From NCBI GenBank assembly GCA_019634045.1, contig JAHQWA010000259.1, positions 1 to 51,334 of the forward strand: a stretch of DNA of 51,334 nt, in the 5' to 3' direction. Below are positions 27,468-36,737 of this stretch, one piece after another. Every line of letters starts with the position of its first letter. The stretch's first letter is position 1. Made by a program: the position numbers and the translations under genes. This DNA is from Saprospiraceae bacterium (GTDB lineage Bacteria > Bacteroidota > Bacteroidia > Chitinophagales > Saprospiraceae). The notes under the pieces are model-generated. The model saw nothing but the letters and a program-made list of their open reading frames with translations, did no database searches and was not told where the DNA came from.

Positions 27468-29387
27468 TTAGTCTTCCCAATCTTCGCCAGAGAAAGGTGG
27501 TTTCACATAGTCACGCTGCGCCTGTTTCTCTTTTTGATAGGTTGCAAAGGCTGCCTGCACACTTTCTTTCGTAGATACTTCAGAAACCGGCACTTCCCAC
27601 CAGCTATACCCTTCAATACCCTGATACCGGTCTGTTTCCACATAAACCACCGTTGTGCGATCCGTTTTCCGAGCGGCAGTCAATGCCTCATTCAGGCTGG
27701 CCATGTCCGCCGCCTTGATCACCACGGCACCGAGGCTTGCCGCATTTGCGGCCAGGTCAACGGGTAAATACCGTTGCTCCGCTGTGACTGGTGAGATCTC
27801 ATCTCCATTTAAATATCCCTTGTCTTGATCCCGATATAGATAGCGGGTTCCAAATCCTTCCGTACCCAAGGAGCGAGATAAGCCACCAATACTAGCAAAT
27901 CCATGATTATTCAGCAGTACAATAATCAGCTTAATATTCTCTTGTATGGACGTGATAATCTCTTGCGACAACATTAGATAGCTCCCATCGCCAACCATTA
28001 CATAGACCTCCCGATCAGGGGCCGCCATTTTAATGCCTAAGCCGCCAGCAATTTCATAGCCCATACAGGAATAGCCATATTCCAAATGAAAGCCCTTAGG
28101 GTCCCTTGTTCGCCAACATTTATGCAAATCTCCTGGCATACTCCCCGCCGCACATACCATCACATCTCGTGGCTCGGCCCCCTCATTCACAGCGCCTATT
28201 ACCTCTCCCTGGCTAATCGGCTGATGACCTAGAGAGTAGATCTCATTTACTTTTTGATCCCAAGATTGATTGTACTGGCGGTTTTGTGCGCGATAAGCTG
28301 AATCTACTTCGTAATTGCCTAAGAGCGTATCCAATTCTTCCAGGGTGACCTTAGCATCGGCAACAATCGGGAGCGCTGCGTGTTTGTAGGCATCGAATTC
28401 AGCTATATTGATATTGATGAATTTCACATCAGGATACTGGAAAGCCGTCTTCGAAGCGGTGGTGAAATCACTGTATCTCGTCCCGATCCCAATAATCAGA
28501 TCGGCTTCTTTGGCAGCCGCAATGGCACCAGGTGTGCCCGTCACGCCACAAGCCCCTAGATTCTCTGGCTCATCGTAACGCAATGCCCCTTTCCCTGCGA
28601 AGGTTTCAGCAACGGGAATGCCTGTTCGGTTGACGATCTTTTTCAAGACCTCCGTTGCCCCGCTGTAAATCACGCCACCGCCTGCTAGGATAAGCGGACG
28701 TTTGGATTGCCGAATCCAAGCCGCCGCCTTTTGGATCAAGGTACTGTCAGGTCTAGGGCGAGCAATATGCCAAATTCGTTTTTCAAATAGTTCTGCTGGA
28801 AAATCAAAAGCTTCTGCCTGTACGTCTTGTGGCATAGCCAGGGTAACCGTCCCAGTCTCCGCCTGAGAAGTTAAGACCCGCATGGCTTCTGGTAAGCTAG
28901 TGATCAATTGTTCTGCCCGATTGATCCGGTCCCAGTATTTTGAGACCGGCTTGAAGCAATCATTGACAGAAATATCTTGAGAAATGGCTGATTCTAATTG
29001 TTGCAATACCGGAGCAACGTTTCGCCTGGAAAAGATATCCCCTGGCAATAGGAGTACCGGCAATCGATTGATGGTAGCTAGCGCTGCTCCGGTGACCATA
29101 TTGGTTGCCCCCGGACCGATGGAGGAAGTGCAGGCAAAGGTGGATAAGCGATTCTTTACTTTAGCAAAGGCAGCAGCCGTATGTACCATGGATTGCTCAT
29201 TCCGAGCCTGATAATAAGGGAAGCTGGGGTATTGCTGTAAGGCCTGCCCCAAACCTGCGACGTTTCCATGGCCAAAAATACCAAAGCAGCCAGCAAAGAA
29301 GGCCTGTGCATGCCCATCTCGCTCTACGTATTGCTGTTCTAAGAAAGCGATAGTCGCTTGTGCAACGGTCAATTTTTTTGTCGCCAT
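27468..29387 (-). CDS. iolD: 3D-(3,5/4)-trihydroxycyclohexane-1,2-dione acylhydrolase (decyclizing)
   Basis: A ThDP-dependent ring-opening hydrolase of ~640 aa that converts the cyclic dione to 5-deoxy-D-glucuronate. Homology to IolD is clear: MATKKLTVAQATIAFLEQQY at the start, a catalytic Glu region early on, PAFPYYQARNEQSM-like and ACTSSIGPGATNMVTGAALA segments, the central GACGVTGTPGAIAAAKEADL domain, and the ThDP/Mg motif VGDGSYLMLSQEIITSIQEN ... LLNNHGFASIGGLS. ATG 29387 matches homologue length. An ATG at 29423 overlaps the last codons of the symporter gene by 8 nt and would allow tight coupling, so it remains possible. Confidence 0.93.
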   Translation of the reverse strand: MATKKLTVAQATIAFLEQQYVERDGHAQAFFAGCFGIFGHGNVAGLGQALQQYPSFPYYQARNEQSMVHTAAAFAKVKNRLSTFACTSSIGPGATNMVTGAALATINRLPVLLLPGDIFSRRNVAPVLQQLESAISQDISVNDCFKPVSKYWDRINRAEQLITSLPEAMRVLTSQAETGTVTLAMPQDVQAEAFDFPAELFEKRIWHIARPRPDSTLIQKAAAWIRQSKRPLILAGGGVIYSGATEVLKKIVNRTGIPVAETFAGKGALRYDEPENLGACGVTGTPGAIAAAKEADLIIGIGTRYSDFTTASKTAFQYPDVKFININIAEFDAYKHAALPIVADAKVTLEELDTLLGNYEVDSAYRAQNRQYNQSWDQKVNEIYSLGHQPISQGEVIGAVNEGAEPRDVMVCAAGSMPGDLHKCWRTRDPKGFHLEYGYSCMGYEIAGGLGIKMAAPDREVYVMVGDGSYLMLSQEIITSIQENIKLIIVLLNNHGFASIGGLSRSLGTEGFGTRYLYRDQDKGYLNGDEISPVTAEQRYLPVDLAANAASLGAVVIKAADMASLNEALTAARKTDRTTVVYVETDRYQGIEGYSWWEVPVSEVSTKESVQAAFATYQKEKQAQRDYVKPPFSGEDWED

Positions 29388-29415
29388 TTGAGTATTTTTA
29401 CGTGATTCCTGTGGG

Positions 29416-31017
29416 TTATACATTACCCAATAAAATGTAGATCACTAGGGTGATCACTACCAAGGCGATGCTGAGTCCCTTAGCATATTTCCATTGTTCC
29501 AGGTTTAGGACGCCCGCATCTTCGATCACAAAAGGATTTTTCCTCGGATAGTATATAGATACAAGGTGCATTACAGCTACATTCAAGACAAATTCAATCC
29601 CCCAGACATGCACAAAGTGTAAATCAACAGCTAAACCAAAGTACACGATCACATAAAAAGCCAAACCGAAAAGAAGCCCTGCCTTTGCCCCTACTGCTGA
29701 AACTTTAGGGAAGAAAAAGCCCGCCAGGATGACGGTAGCCATCGGTATGAAGAAGATGCCATTGAGCTGTTGTAAAAGTTGATAGAGGCCTTCTGGTGCG
29801 TTGCCAACGAAGGGCGCCACCGCAATCGCAAAGACAGCCAATATGGTTGATACGCTTTTGCCCATGGTTACCAAGCGCAGCTCACTTGCCTTTGGATTAA
29901 TATAACGCTGATAAATGCCTAAGCTAAAGATGGTTGCGGCACTATTCAAAGCACTGTTGAAAGTACTCAGTACAGCCCCCATCACTACCGCCACAAAGAA
30001 ACCCGTCAACCAGAGTGGCAATACTTTTTTCAACAGTAAAGGATAGACTACGTCTTGCTCTTCATAGTAGGCATCTCCGAAATAGTAAAACGCGATAATC
30101 CCTGGCAAGACGATCACTAGGGGGATCAATATCTTCAATACCCCCGTAAACAAAAGCCCTTTCTGTGCCTCCTTTAAACTCACCGCCCCCAATGCTCTTT
30201 GAATAATGGATTGGTGCATGGTCCAGAAGTACAATTGATTAATGATCAAACCTGTGAATAGTACACTGAATGGCAGAATCGCCTCCCGCGCACCTGGACC
30301 CACCGAGGTTTCTTCACTTACCACATTAAACTTCTCTGGACTGTTGGCAAATACTTTACTCAAACCGTCCCAAATACTTCCATCTCCAATATCGAGCAAG
30401 GCTAGCAATGGTACCAAGAGTCCAGCTATTAGCAAGCCAAAACCATTGATCGTATCGGTATAAGCCACCATTTTCAGACCGCCAAAAATGGCGTATAGGC
30501 CACCAAGAATACCTACTACTAAAACCGTGATCCACAATCCTTCTTGTTTGGATACATTCAGGAGGTCAGAGATCTCAAAAATGCTTTCAATATTGATGGC
30601 TCCGGTATAGAGCACGATAGGAAGGAGCGTAGATACAAATGAAATGATCAACAGCAGGGCGATCAAGGTACGGGTAAGACCATCGAATCGTTTTTCCAAA
30701 AACTCTGGAATCGTTGTTAAGCCCATTTTAAGGTAGCGCGGCATAAAATACATGGCCGCAGCAACCAGGGCTAAGGCCGAGGTCACCTCCCAAGCAATGA
30801 TAATCGCCCCATTTTTGTAGGAGGAACCATTCATCCCGATTAAATGCTCCGTAGATATATTGGTGAGTAGCATGGAACCGGCAATAACAATACCGGTTAG
30901 ACTTCTTCCGCCCAAAAAGTATCCATCTTGGGTATTGAGTTTATCCTTACGTAATTGCCAAGTGGCATAAAAAGCCACAAAGCCGGTAAATAGTAGAAAA
31001 CTGAGGAACTGTAGCAT
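29416..31017 (-). CDS. SSS-family sodium:solute symporter, probable inositol transporter
   Basis: A 533-aa membrane protein with about 13-14 helices of the SLC5/SSS fold: RKDKLNTQDGYFLGGRSLTG, SMLLTNISTEHLIGMNGSSY, the FGGLKMVAYTDTINGFGLLI substrate helix, NQLYFWTMHQSIIQRALGAV, and AVVMGAVLSTFNSALNSAAT with the sodium-site serines. It resembles sugar/inositol SGLT-type carriers. Lying between iolG and iolD in the same orientation, it most likely brings myo-inositol across the inner membrane with sodium. The MFS-type carriers (IolT) used by Bacillus are replaced here. Confidence 0.9.
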   Translation of the reverse strand: MLQFLSFLLFTGFVAFYATWQLRKDKLNTQDGYFLGGRSLTGIVIAGSMLLTNISTEHLIGMNGSSYKNGAIIIAWEVTSALALVAAAMYFMPRYLKMGLTTIPEFLEKRFDGLTRTLIALLLIISFVSTLLPIVLYTGAINIESIFEISDLLNVSKQEGLWITVLVVGILGGLYAIFGGLKMVAYTDTINGFGLLIAGLLVPLLALLDIGDGSIWDGLSKVFANSPEKFNVVSEETSVGPGAREAILPFSVLFTGLIINQLYFWTMHQSIIQRALGAVSLKEAQKGLLFTGVLKILIPLVIVLPGIIAFYYFGDAYYEEQDVVYPLLLKKVLPLWLTGFFVAVVMGAVLSTFNSALNSAATIFSLGIYQRYINPKASELRLVTMGKSVSTILAVFAIAVAPFVGNAPEGLYQLLQQLNGIFFIPMATVILAGFFFPKVSAVGAKAGLLFGLAFYVIVYFGLAVDLHFVHVWGIEFVLNVAVMHLVSIYYPRKNPFVIEDAGVLNLEQWKYAKGLSIALVVITLVIYILLGNV

Positions 31018-31109
31018 AACTTGGCGTTTAGAAGCTGAATTGATTTAAAAAGCCAAACATCCGAACTTGCTATGGGGTACACCTAAGCAAACTTCTGTTT
31101 GTGCCGGGA

Positions 31110-32114
31110 CTAAATCTCACTCAAGGCAACCGGCCGATTCTCCTTTACGGATCGCCAGGCAGCCATGCCAATCTTCGTAGCCATCAAGGCGTCATGAGCA
31201 TCAACGGGCACGGATTTTCCAGCACGAATAGCTGCCACGAAATCCTGTATCTCGCGCTGATAAGCCTGTTCATATCGTTCCAGGAAGAAATCCAAAAGGA
31301 CGGGCTGATGAATGCCATCGGCATTATAAACCGTATGAGAGTCAGCTTGTTGATTGCCTATGTGCGCCATGCCTTTAGAGCCAAAGATCTCTAGACGTTG
31401 ATCATAACCATAGCTAGCTTTCCGGCTATTGTCGATTGTGGCTATGGTACCATCTTCAAAAGTCAAATTGACAATTGCGGTATCCACATCTCCGGCGGCC
31501 CCGATAGCTTGATCCACTCGAACACGCCCGATAGCGAATACTTCTTTCACTTCACTCCCTACAATGAACCGAGCCATATCGAAGTCATGGATCGTCATGT
31601 CCAAGAAGAGACCTCCTGAGCGTTCGATATAGGAGATGGGGGGTGGTCCTGGATCCCGGCTGGTAATCTTTAAGATGTGTGTCTCCCCTACTGCTCCGGC
31701 TTCTACCAAGGAGCGAATCCGAGCAAAATGCACGTCAAAGCGACGGTTGAAACCGACTTGTAACTTGACCTTAGCTTCTGTGACGATTTCCACAATCTTT
31801 TCGATGGCCTCCACCGTCATGTCCAATGGCTTCTCGCAAAAGATATGTTGACCAGCGGCTGCGGCTTTCTCAATGCATTCGAAATGCGTATCTGTAGGAG
31901 AGCAAATGACAACGGCCTCAATGTCAGGGTTGGAAAATATGGGATCAAAACCCTCTACAACGGCCGGGATTCCTAGTGCTGTAGCAAAATCCCGCGCCTG
32001 AGGATCTGGATCTGAGGCCATGATAAGCGCTACATCAGCTAGAGCGATCAAGTTTTTGGCATGTATCTTACCAATACGGCCTAAGCCAATGATACCGACC
32101 TTTAGTTGTTCCAT
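31110..32114 (-). CDS. iolG: Inositol 2-dehydrogenase (Gfo/Idh/MocA family)
   Basis: A 334-aa NAD-dependent dehydrogenase. The Rossmann motif is VGIIGLGRIGKIHAKN, the family Glu-Lys-Pro is FCEKPLDMTVEAIEKI, and the catalytic Asp/His region is GGLFLDMTIHDFDMARFIVG, preceded by QVGFNRRFDVHFARIRSL. It oxidises the axial hydroxyl of myo-inositol to 2-keto-myo-inositol, the entry step. No export signal is present, unlike the two other Gfo/Idh/MocA enzymes in the window. It sits between iolA and the symporter in the operon. Members of this family also oxidise other sugars, so the assignment rests mainly on context plus sequence. Confidence 0.92.
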   Translation of the reverse strand: MEQLKVGIIGLGRIGKIHAKNLIALADVALIMASDPDPQARDFATALGIPAVVEGFDPIFSNPDIEAVVICSPTDTHFECIEKAAAAGQHIFCEKPLDMTVEAIEKIVEIVTEAKVKLQVGFNRRFDVHFARIRSLVEAGAVGETHILKITSRDPGPPPISYIERSGGLFLDMTIHDFDMARFIVGSEVKEVFAIGRVRVDQAIGAAGDVDTAIVNLTFEDGTIATIDNSRKASYGYDQRLEIFGSKGMAHIGNQQADSHTVYNADGIHQPVLLDFFLERYEQAYQREIQDFVAAIRAGKSVPVDAHDALMATKIGMAAWRSVKENRPVALSEI

Positions 32115-32183
32115 TTTGTTGTTGGTTTTCGTTCTGTTCTTAGTGCTTATTGGGCCTACAGGCCTACTTCCCTTAGCTCATCA

Positions 32184-33650
32184 TTAGAATTTTCGTTCCC
32201 AAGTCTTAAACCAGCGCTCCACGACTACCTTCGTTTGGGTAAAAAATTCAACTGCATGGCGTCCTTGTCCATGTAAATCACCAAAGAAACTATCCTTCCA
32301 GCCAGAAAAGGGGAATTCTGCCATGGGTGCTGCTACACCGATATTTATGCCAATGTTTCCGGCCCAAGCATCATGGCGAAATTGGCGGGCAGCTGATCCG
32401 CTGGAGGTGAATAAGCAAGCCATATTTCCATAATTGCCACTATTCACCAGTTCAATGGCTTCTTCAATACTGTCTAGATGTATCAAGCTCATTACTGGTC
32501 CAAAGATTTCGGTGCTGGCTATCTTACCGCCCAAAGGAACATCCTCCAAGATGGTAGGCGCAATGAAGTTACCTTTTTCATAGCCCGATACCTTGGGGTT
32601 ACGGCCATCCAGTACGAGTTTAGCTCCTTCTGTCACTCCTTCCTCAATCAAAGCATGAATCCTGTCTTTACTTTCCGGTGTAATTACTGGCCCCATCGCT
32701 ACGCCCTCAGCCAGTCCAAAGCCCGTCACCCGGCTCTCTGTAAGCTCCAGAATCTTTTCCGTGATCGGGCGATGCTCGCCAACGGTAACAACCATGGAAG
32801 CGGCCAAACATCGTTGTCCGGCACAACCATATACACTGTCTGCTACGATCTGAGCCGTGGTATCCAGTTCTGCATCGGGCAGTACAATAATTGGATTTTT
32901 GGCTCCACCTTGTGCTTGTACTCTTTTGCCGTGTTGAGCAGCCTTGGCGTAGACATAGCGTGCGATGGCCGTAGATCCTACAAAACTGATCGCCTTCACT
33001 TCTGGATGCTCCAGCAAGGTATCCACGCTTTCCTTCGCCCCGTGGACCATGTTTATCACCCCATTCGGCAGATCCAACTGATCAATGAGTTCAAATACCT
33101 TCTGCATCGTCAAAGGGACCTTCTCCGAAGGTTTCACGATGAAGGTATTTCCACAGGCAATAGCGTAAGGCAAAAACCAAAACGGGATCATGCCAGGGAA
33201 ATTGAAGGGTGCAATGCAAGCACAGACGCCCAAGGGTTGGCGGATCATGAATTCATCAATTCCCTTGGCGATATCCTCGGAAAACTGCCCTTGCAGTAGC
33301 GCAGGTATACCACAAGCCATTTCGACATTCTCAATAGCTCGCTGCATCTCCCCTTGGGACTCTCCATACGTTTTCCCGCATTCCAGCGTGATGGTTTTAG
33401 CAATATCTTCTCGGGCCTCTTCCAACAGCATCTTTAGTTTAAAAAGATACTGTATTCGCTGATGAGCGGGCGTATTTCTCCAAGCCGGAAAGGCCTTCGA
33501 AGCTGCTTCAATCGCTACTACTACATCTTCTTTCCCTCCATTTGGCACCTCTGCCAATACCTCCATGGTAGCAGGGTTATCGACATTGAGATAGTCGCTT
33601 CCTTGGCTTTTCACCCAAGTCCCATTGATATAATTGTTTAACCTTTGCAT
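32184..33650 (-). CDS. iolA: Methylmalonate-semialdehyde / malonate-semialdehyde dehydrogenase (CoA-acylating)
   Basis: A 488-aa ALDH-superfamily enzyme. It converts malonic semialdehyde, the last inositol intermediate, to acetyl-CoA and CO2. The catalytic Cys281 lies in [13 protein letters not shown]. The ALDH general-base Glu is replaced by the MmsA hallmark [12 protein letters not shown]. MmsA signatures also include [20 protein letters not shown] and the C-terminal [21 protein letters not shown] 58-nt spacer separates it from iolC upstream. Also called mmsA; the same enzyme handles valine degradation in other organisms, but the operon fixes its role here. Confidence 0.94.
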   Translation of the reverse strand: MQRLNNYINGTWVKSQGSDYLNVDNPATMEVLAEVPNGGKEDVVVAIEAASKAFPAWRNTPAHQRIQYLFKLKMLLEEAREDIAKTITLECGKTYGESQGEMQRAIENVEMACGIPALLQGQFSEDIAKGIDEFMIRQPLGVCACIAPFNFPGMIPFWFLPYAIACGNTFIVKPSEKVPLTMQKVFELIDQLDLPNGVINMVHGAKESVDTLLEHPEVKAISFVGSTAIARYVYAKAAQHGKRVQAQGGAKNPIIVLPDAELDTTAQIVADSVYGCAGQRCLAASMVVTVGEHRPITEKILELTESRVTGFGLAEGVAMGPVITPESKDRIHALIEEGVTEGAKLVLDGRNPKVSGYEKGNFIAPTILEDVPLGGKIASTEIFGPVMSLIHLDSIEEAIELVNSGNYGNMACLFTSSGSAARQFRHDAWAGNIGINIGVAAPMAEFPFSGWKDSFFGDLHGQGRHAVEFFTQTKVVVERWFKTWERKF

Positions 33651-33708
33651 AGTTATTGCTTAGCTGGATTCTTTGTACAGTATTAGTCTATAATGTATTT
33701 GTGATCAA

Positions 33709-34725
33709 CTACAAACCTCCCTTCGCATTGGCAAAAGCCATCGCCTCAGTTTGTGTTGGCATAAAGTTAGCACATCCATGCTGGGTAACTAAAATGGCGC
33801 CACAGGCATTGCCCATTCTTACCGCTTTAAACAAGTCCCAATCTTGCAAACAGCCATAGAGGAAACCTGCCGCAAAAGCATCTCCAGCCCCAAGAATATT
33901 CAGGATCTCTACGGGGAATCCAGGTACTTTCACTTCTGCTTTCCCTGCCTCAAAGATGGAGGCCCCGTCCGCCCCCCGTTTTACAATCAAAACCTGAACC
34001 CCTAGGTCGAGAATCTTCTGAATGGCAGTATCGATATCGCCACTGATCTCGGGAGCCGATACCTGTTGGTGCTTAATGGTAATTTGGCTGCTATCTTGCA
34101 GGCTTGCTGCCAAAATCTCCTCCTCTGTGCCAATGGCAATCTCCACACTTGGCAATAGTGCCCGAACCATCACACCATAGGCCCTAGTATCATACCACTG
34201 ATCTGCCCGAAAATCTAGGTCCAGAAAAACGCGCGTCCCTTTCTGTAGAGCTTCTTCAGCTGCGTAAAATGTAGCAGTTTGGCTTGGATTTTTACTCAAA
34301 GCATTTCCAGAGAGTACGATAGCTGTGAATTGATCTAAAGGAATCGCTTTCACATGATCAATGTCTATCTGTAGATCTGCGGCATTATCTCGGTAAAAGA
34401 CCAGTGGAAATCGATCAGGTGGTTCTATGCCCAAGACCACCGCAGAGCTACGTGTGCCATTGATGGTTGGAATGTATTTCGTTTCTATCCCCTCCTTTTC
34501 AAGGAAATTTTTGATGAAATCCCCCACCTTATCTGCTCCTACTGCTGTCAATAGCGCCGTTTTTAAGCCCAAGCGGCAACTGCCAACAGCAATATTAGTA
34601 GAGGAACCTCCGACAAAAGCACCAAAGGCACTGATTTCCTCAAAAGCGGCACCCAGATCATTAGAGTACAGATCAATGGATGAACGCCCGAAGGTAATAA
34701 CATCATATGGTCGATCATTCTTCAT
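33709..34725 (-). CDS. iolC: 5-dehydro-2-deoxygluconokinase (PfkB family)
   Basis: A 338-aa sugar kinase that phosphorylates 2-deoxy-5-keto-D-gluconate. The start PYDVITFGRSSIDLYSNDLG, the anion-hole and substrate segment FVGGSSTNIAVGSCRLGLKT, the LDLDFRADQWYD region typical of IolC, and the PfkB signature ILGAGDAFAAGFLYG (catalytic Asp) are all present. It is a stand-alone kinase, with no fused DUF2090 aldolase-like domain as in some proteobacterial IolC. ATG 34725 is used; a GTG at 34731 is in frame. Only 10 nt separate it from the iolB stop. Confidence 0.94.
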   Translation of the reverse strand: MKNDRPYDVITFGRSSIDLYSNDLGAAFEEISAFGAFVGGSSTNIAVGSCRLGLKTALLTAVGADKVGDFIKNFLEKEGIETKYIPTINGTRSSAVVLGIEPPDRFPLVFYRDNAADLQIDIDHVKAIPLDQFTAIVLSGNALSKNPSQTATFYAAEEALQKGTRVFLDLDFRADQWYDTRAYGVMVRALLPSVEIAIGTEEEILAASLQDSSQITIKHQQVSAPEISGDIDTAIQKILDLGVQVLIVKRGADGASIFEAGKAEVKVPGFPVEILNILGAGDAFAAGFLYGCLQDWDLFKAVRMGNACGAILVTQHGCANFMPTQTEAMAFANAKGGL

Positions 34726-34735
34726 ACCCACTGTT

Positions 34736-35626
34736 TTAACTGGATTGATTCATATCAGCAGTGACTAGAGGCAAGCGGGGATCTTGGCCTTTCCAGGTTC
34801 CATAGATCCATTTATGATCAGGGTCATCTGTATTAGCTAAAGATTGATCACTCCCTGTCAGAAAGTTTAAGTAATATACATTATAACCATGACCTGCGAC
34901 TACCGGATGATACCCCTTTGGTACTAATACCAAATCATCGCTCTTCGGCCGGACCACCTCGTCCAAACTCCGGTCGCCGGTGTAAACCTGCTGGATGGCA
35001 TAACCTTGAGGTTTATCAATCTTGTAGAAATAGACTTCCTCTAAACGAGCTTCCAAGACATTCCCATCCTCATCCAGTATACGTTCATCATGCTTATGGG
35101 CAGGGAATGAGCTCCAGTTTCCGGATGGCGTATATACTTCTACACAAACCAAGCGATGACAATCAAAACCCGGCTGCAATAAGCTATTGATCTGACGGTT
35201 GGCATTATCTCCTCCTCTTAGCTCTACGGCACATTCTTCTGGTCGTTTAAAATAAGCCGGATGATCTTGATCCGTTTCGCACCATCCCACTCCAATATCA
35301 AGCACATCGCTTTCAGCCGTTAAGGTGAATTGGGTATGTCTAGAGAGGTAAAGCGTATGAGCAACGCCACTGAAAACATCCTTTCTACCATTCTCTGTCT
35401 TCCAGGTACCTTTGTCCGACTCCACGGAGAAATTCCCTCCCAGCAAAACGATGGCATATTCATTCTCGCCAGTATCTTGTGTCCATTGCTCTCCTTTCTT
35501 TAATCGTCTGGCTTGAAAGTTAAGAAATTCCCAATCCGCTTCTTCTCTTCGAACATCTTGGTACACTCCTGAAGCTGGATCTGGATCACTGAGAATCAAT
35601 AAAGGGCTTTGTGTTGATCTTTTCAT
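34736..35626 (-). CDS. iolB: 5-deoxy-glucuronate isomerase
   Basis: A 296-aa double cupin. It isomerises 5-deoxy-glucuronate to 2-deoxy-5-keto-gluconate. The metal-site pattern is W-S-S-F-P-A-H-K-H-D ... LEEVYFYKID ... LVLVPKGYHPVVAGHGYNVYY, the usual His/His/Glu/His arrangement of IolB. ATG 35626 is chosen; the frame runs to a TTG at 35656. It is the first gene of the iol operon, with a LacI-type palindrome 83 nt upstream of the ATG that probably governs the whole set. Confidence 0.94.
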   Translation of the reverse strand: MKRSTQSPLLILSDPDPASGVYQDVRREEADWEFLNFQARRLKKGEQWTQDTGENEYAIVLLGGNFSVESDKGTWKTENGRKDVFSGVAHTLYLSRHTQFTLTAESDVLDIGVGWCETDQDHPAYFKRPEECAVELRGGDNANRQINSLLQPGFDCHRLVCVEVYTPSGNWSSFPAHKHDERILDEDGNVLEARLEEVYFYKIDKPQGYAIQQVYTGDRSLDEVVRPKSDDLVLVPKGYHPVVAGHGYNVYYLNFLTGSDQSLANTDDPDHKWIYGTWKGQDPRLPLVTADMNQSS

Positions 35627-35708
35627 AAGACGATAAAGTTGGTTTTTCTTTCTCAATAATAGGGTTTACCCTTTACAATTCCATGCAGGAGACTTATTCA
35701 ATTCACAC

Positions 35709-35720
35709 GCAAACGTTTGT
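35709..35720 (-). promoter_or_regulatory. LacI-type operator candidate upstream of the iol operon
   Basis: GCAAACGTTTGT with the 10-bp palindromic core CAAACGTTTG, in the iolB / DUF2306 divergent region and 83 nt from the iolB start. The same core, extended to 14 perfect bases, recurs upstream of the second susCD pair at 41524-41537. A central CG in a 10-14-bp palindrome is typical of LacI-family binding sites. No lacI gene is in the window. Confidence 0.65.
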
Positions 35721-35879
35721 AATTTTTGTCAAAATGGTGCCTTACACTAGGCCGGAGTTAGCAGAAGAGAGGCTTCACACGAATTCCAGCCCGCTTACAG
35801 AATAAGATTCGTGGAAATCCAGTTATAAAAATAGGCACTACGCAAATCAAGCGAAGTCAAACCCCAAACCCATTAGAAA

Positions 35880-36539
35880 ATGCTCTTCCATAATACGCTA
35901 AAGGCCAGCCTCTTTGCCATATTGGTATTATTCTCCTTTTACCTGATGCTGATCATCATCCTACCTTATAGTGGAGGAGCCTGGAATATTGATTTCCTAC
36001 TTACCAAGCAACATATTATTCACCTTCGCCACTATCGTTGGGCTTTCTATCTGCACATATTCACTAGTCTCTATGTTCTATTGGTAGGAGTGATACAGTT
36101 CTCGGCGGGCTTCCTCAGAAAGTGGCCACGTATTCATCGACGGCTCGGGCAGGCCTATGTATTCATCATCCTATGCATTAGTGGACCCGCCGCTTTAGTG
36201 ATGTCTTTTTACTCTAATGGGGATTGGAATGCCAGGCTTAGCTTTATTTTGCTATCTATAGTATGGTGGTGGTTTACCTGGCGCGCCTATCAAACAGCAA
36301 GAAGGAGAGATTTCGAGAGTCATGGGGCTTTCATGACTCGATCTTATGCCTTGACCTTATCTGCCATCACCTTGCGGCTTTTACAATATGGCATAAGCAG
36401 TTGGTGGTACCTGGATCCGGACTTGCAGTACAGCATTGTGGCTTGGGCCAGTTGGGGACTGAATTTAGCTTTCGCCGAATACTTGATCTGGCGAAAAAAG
36501 GGACTGCCAAGGCAACAGAATTTTGTTGAATCTGAATAA
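35880..36539 (+). CDS. DUF2306 multi-pass membrane protein
   Basis: A 219-aa integral membrane protein with about six helices, beginning KASLFAILVLFSFYLMLIII. It matches the DUF2306 pattern: HLRHYRWAFYLHIFTSLYVL, LVGVIQFSAGFLRKWPRIHR, RLGQAYVFIIL, then ARRRDFESHGAFMTRSYALT with conserved His and Arg. The His residues at HIFTS and HRRLGQ and at SHGAFM may bind heme or metal, as suggested for the group, but this is not shown. It is divergent from iolB and monocistronic. No functional link with inositol is evident. Confidence 0.8.
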   Translation: MLFHNTLKASLFAILVLFSFYLMLIIILPYSGGAWNIDFLLTKQHIIHLRHYRWAFYLHIFTSLYVLLVGVIQFSAGFLRKWPRIHRRLGQAYVFIILCISGPAALVMSFYSNGDWNARLSFILLSIVWWWFTWRAYQTARRRDFESHGAFMTRSYALTLSAITLRLLQYGISSWWYLDPDLQYSIVAWASWGLNLAFAEYLIWRKKGLPRQQNFVESE

Positions 36540-36737
36540 ATTCTGGATGTACCAGTTGGACGCTTGTCTGACAGAATTGATACTAGAATCTTTCTCAAAA
36601 TAAGCTTCCTGTCCTCAATACTTCCTTAGGCCATTTATTCTTACTAACTTTAGAATAGTAGTTTAAGCACAAGCTCAGCTACTGCCATCAACAAAACGAA
36701 ATTCTAGCATAGCCAACAATCGGCTACTAAACAAGTT

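Noticed and set aside
32478..33299. A 273-codon open frame antisense to iolA
   Set aside because: It lies wholly inside a well-supported, conserved dehydrogenase gene, its product has no recognisable features, and long antisense frames are common opposite codon-biased genes.
35669..35685. AGGGT-TT-ACCCT inverted repeat near the iolB start as a second operator
   Set aside because: Only a 5-bp stem, not repeated elsewhere, and unrelated to the CAAACGTTTG sites.
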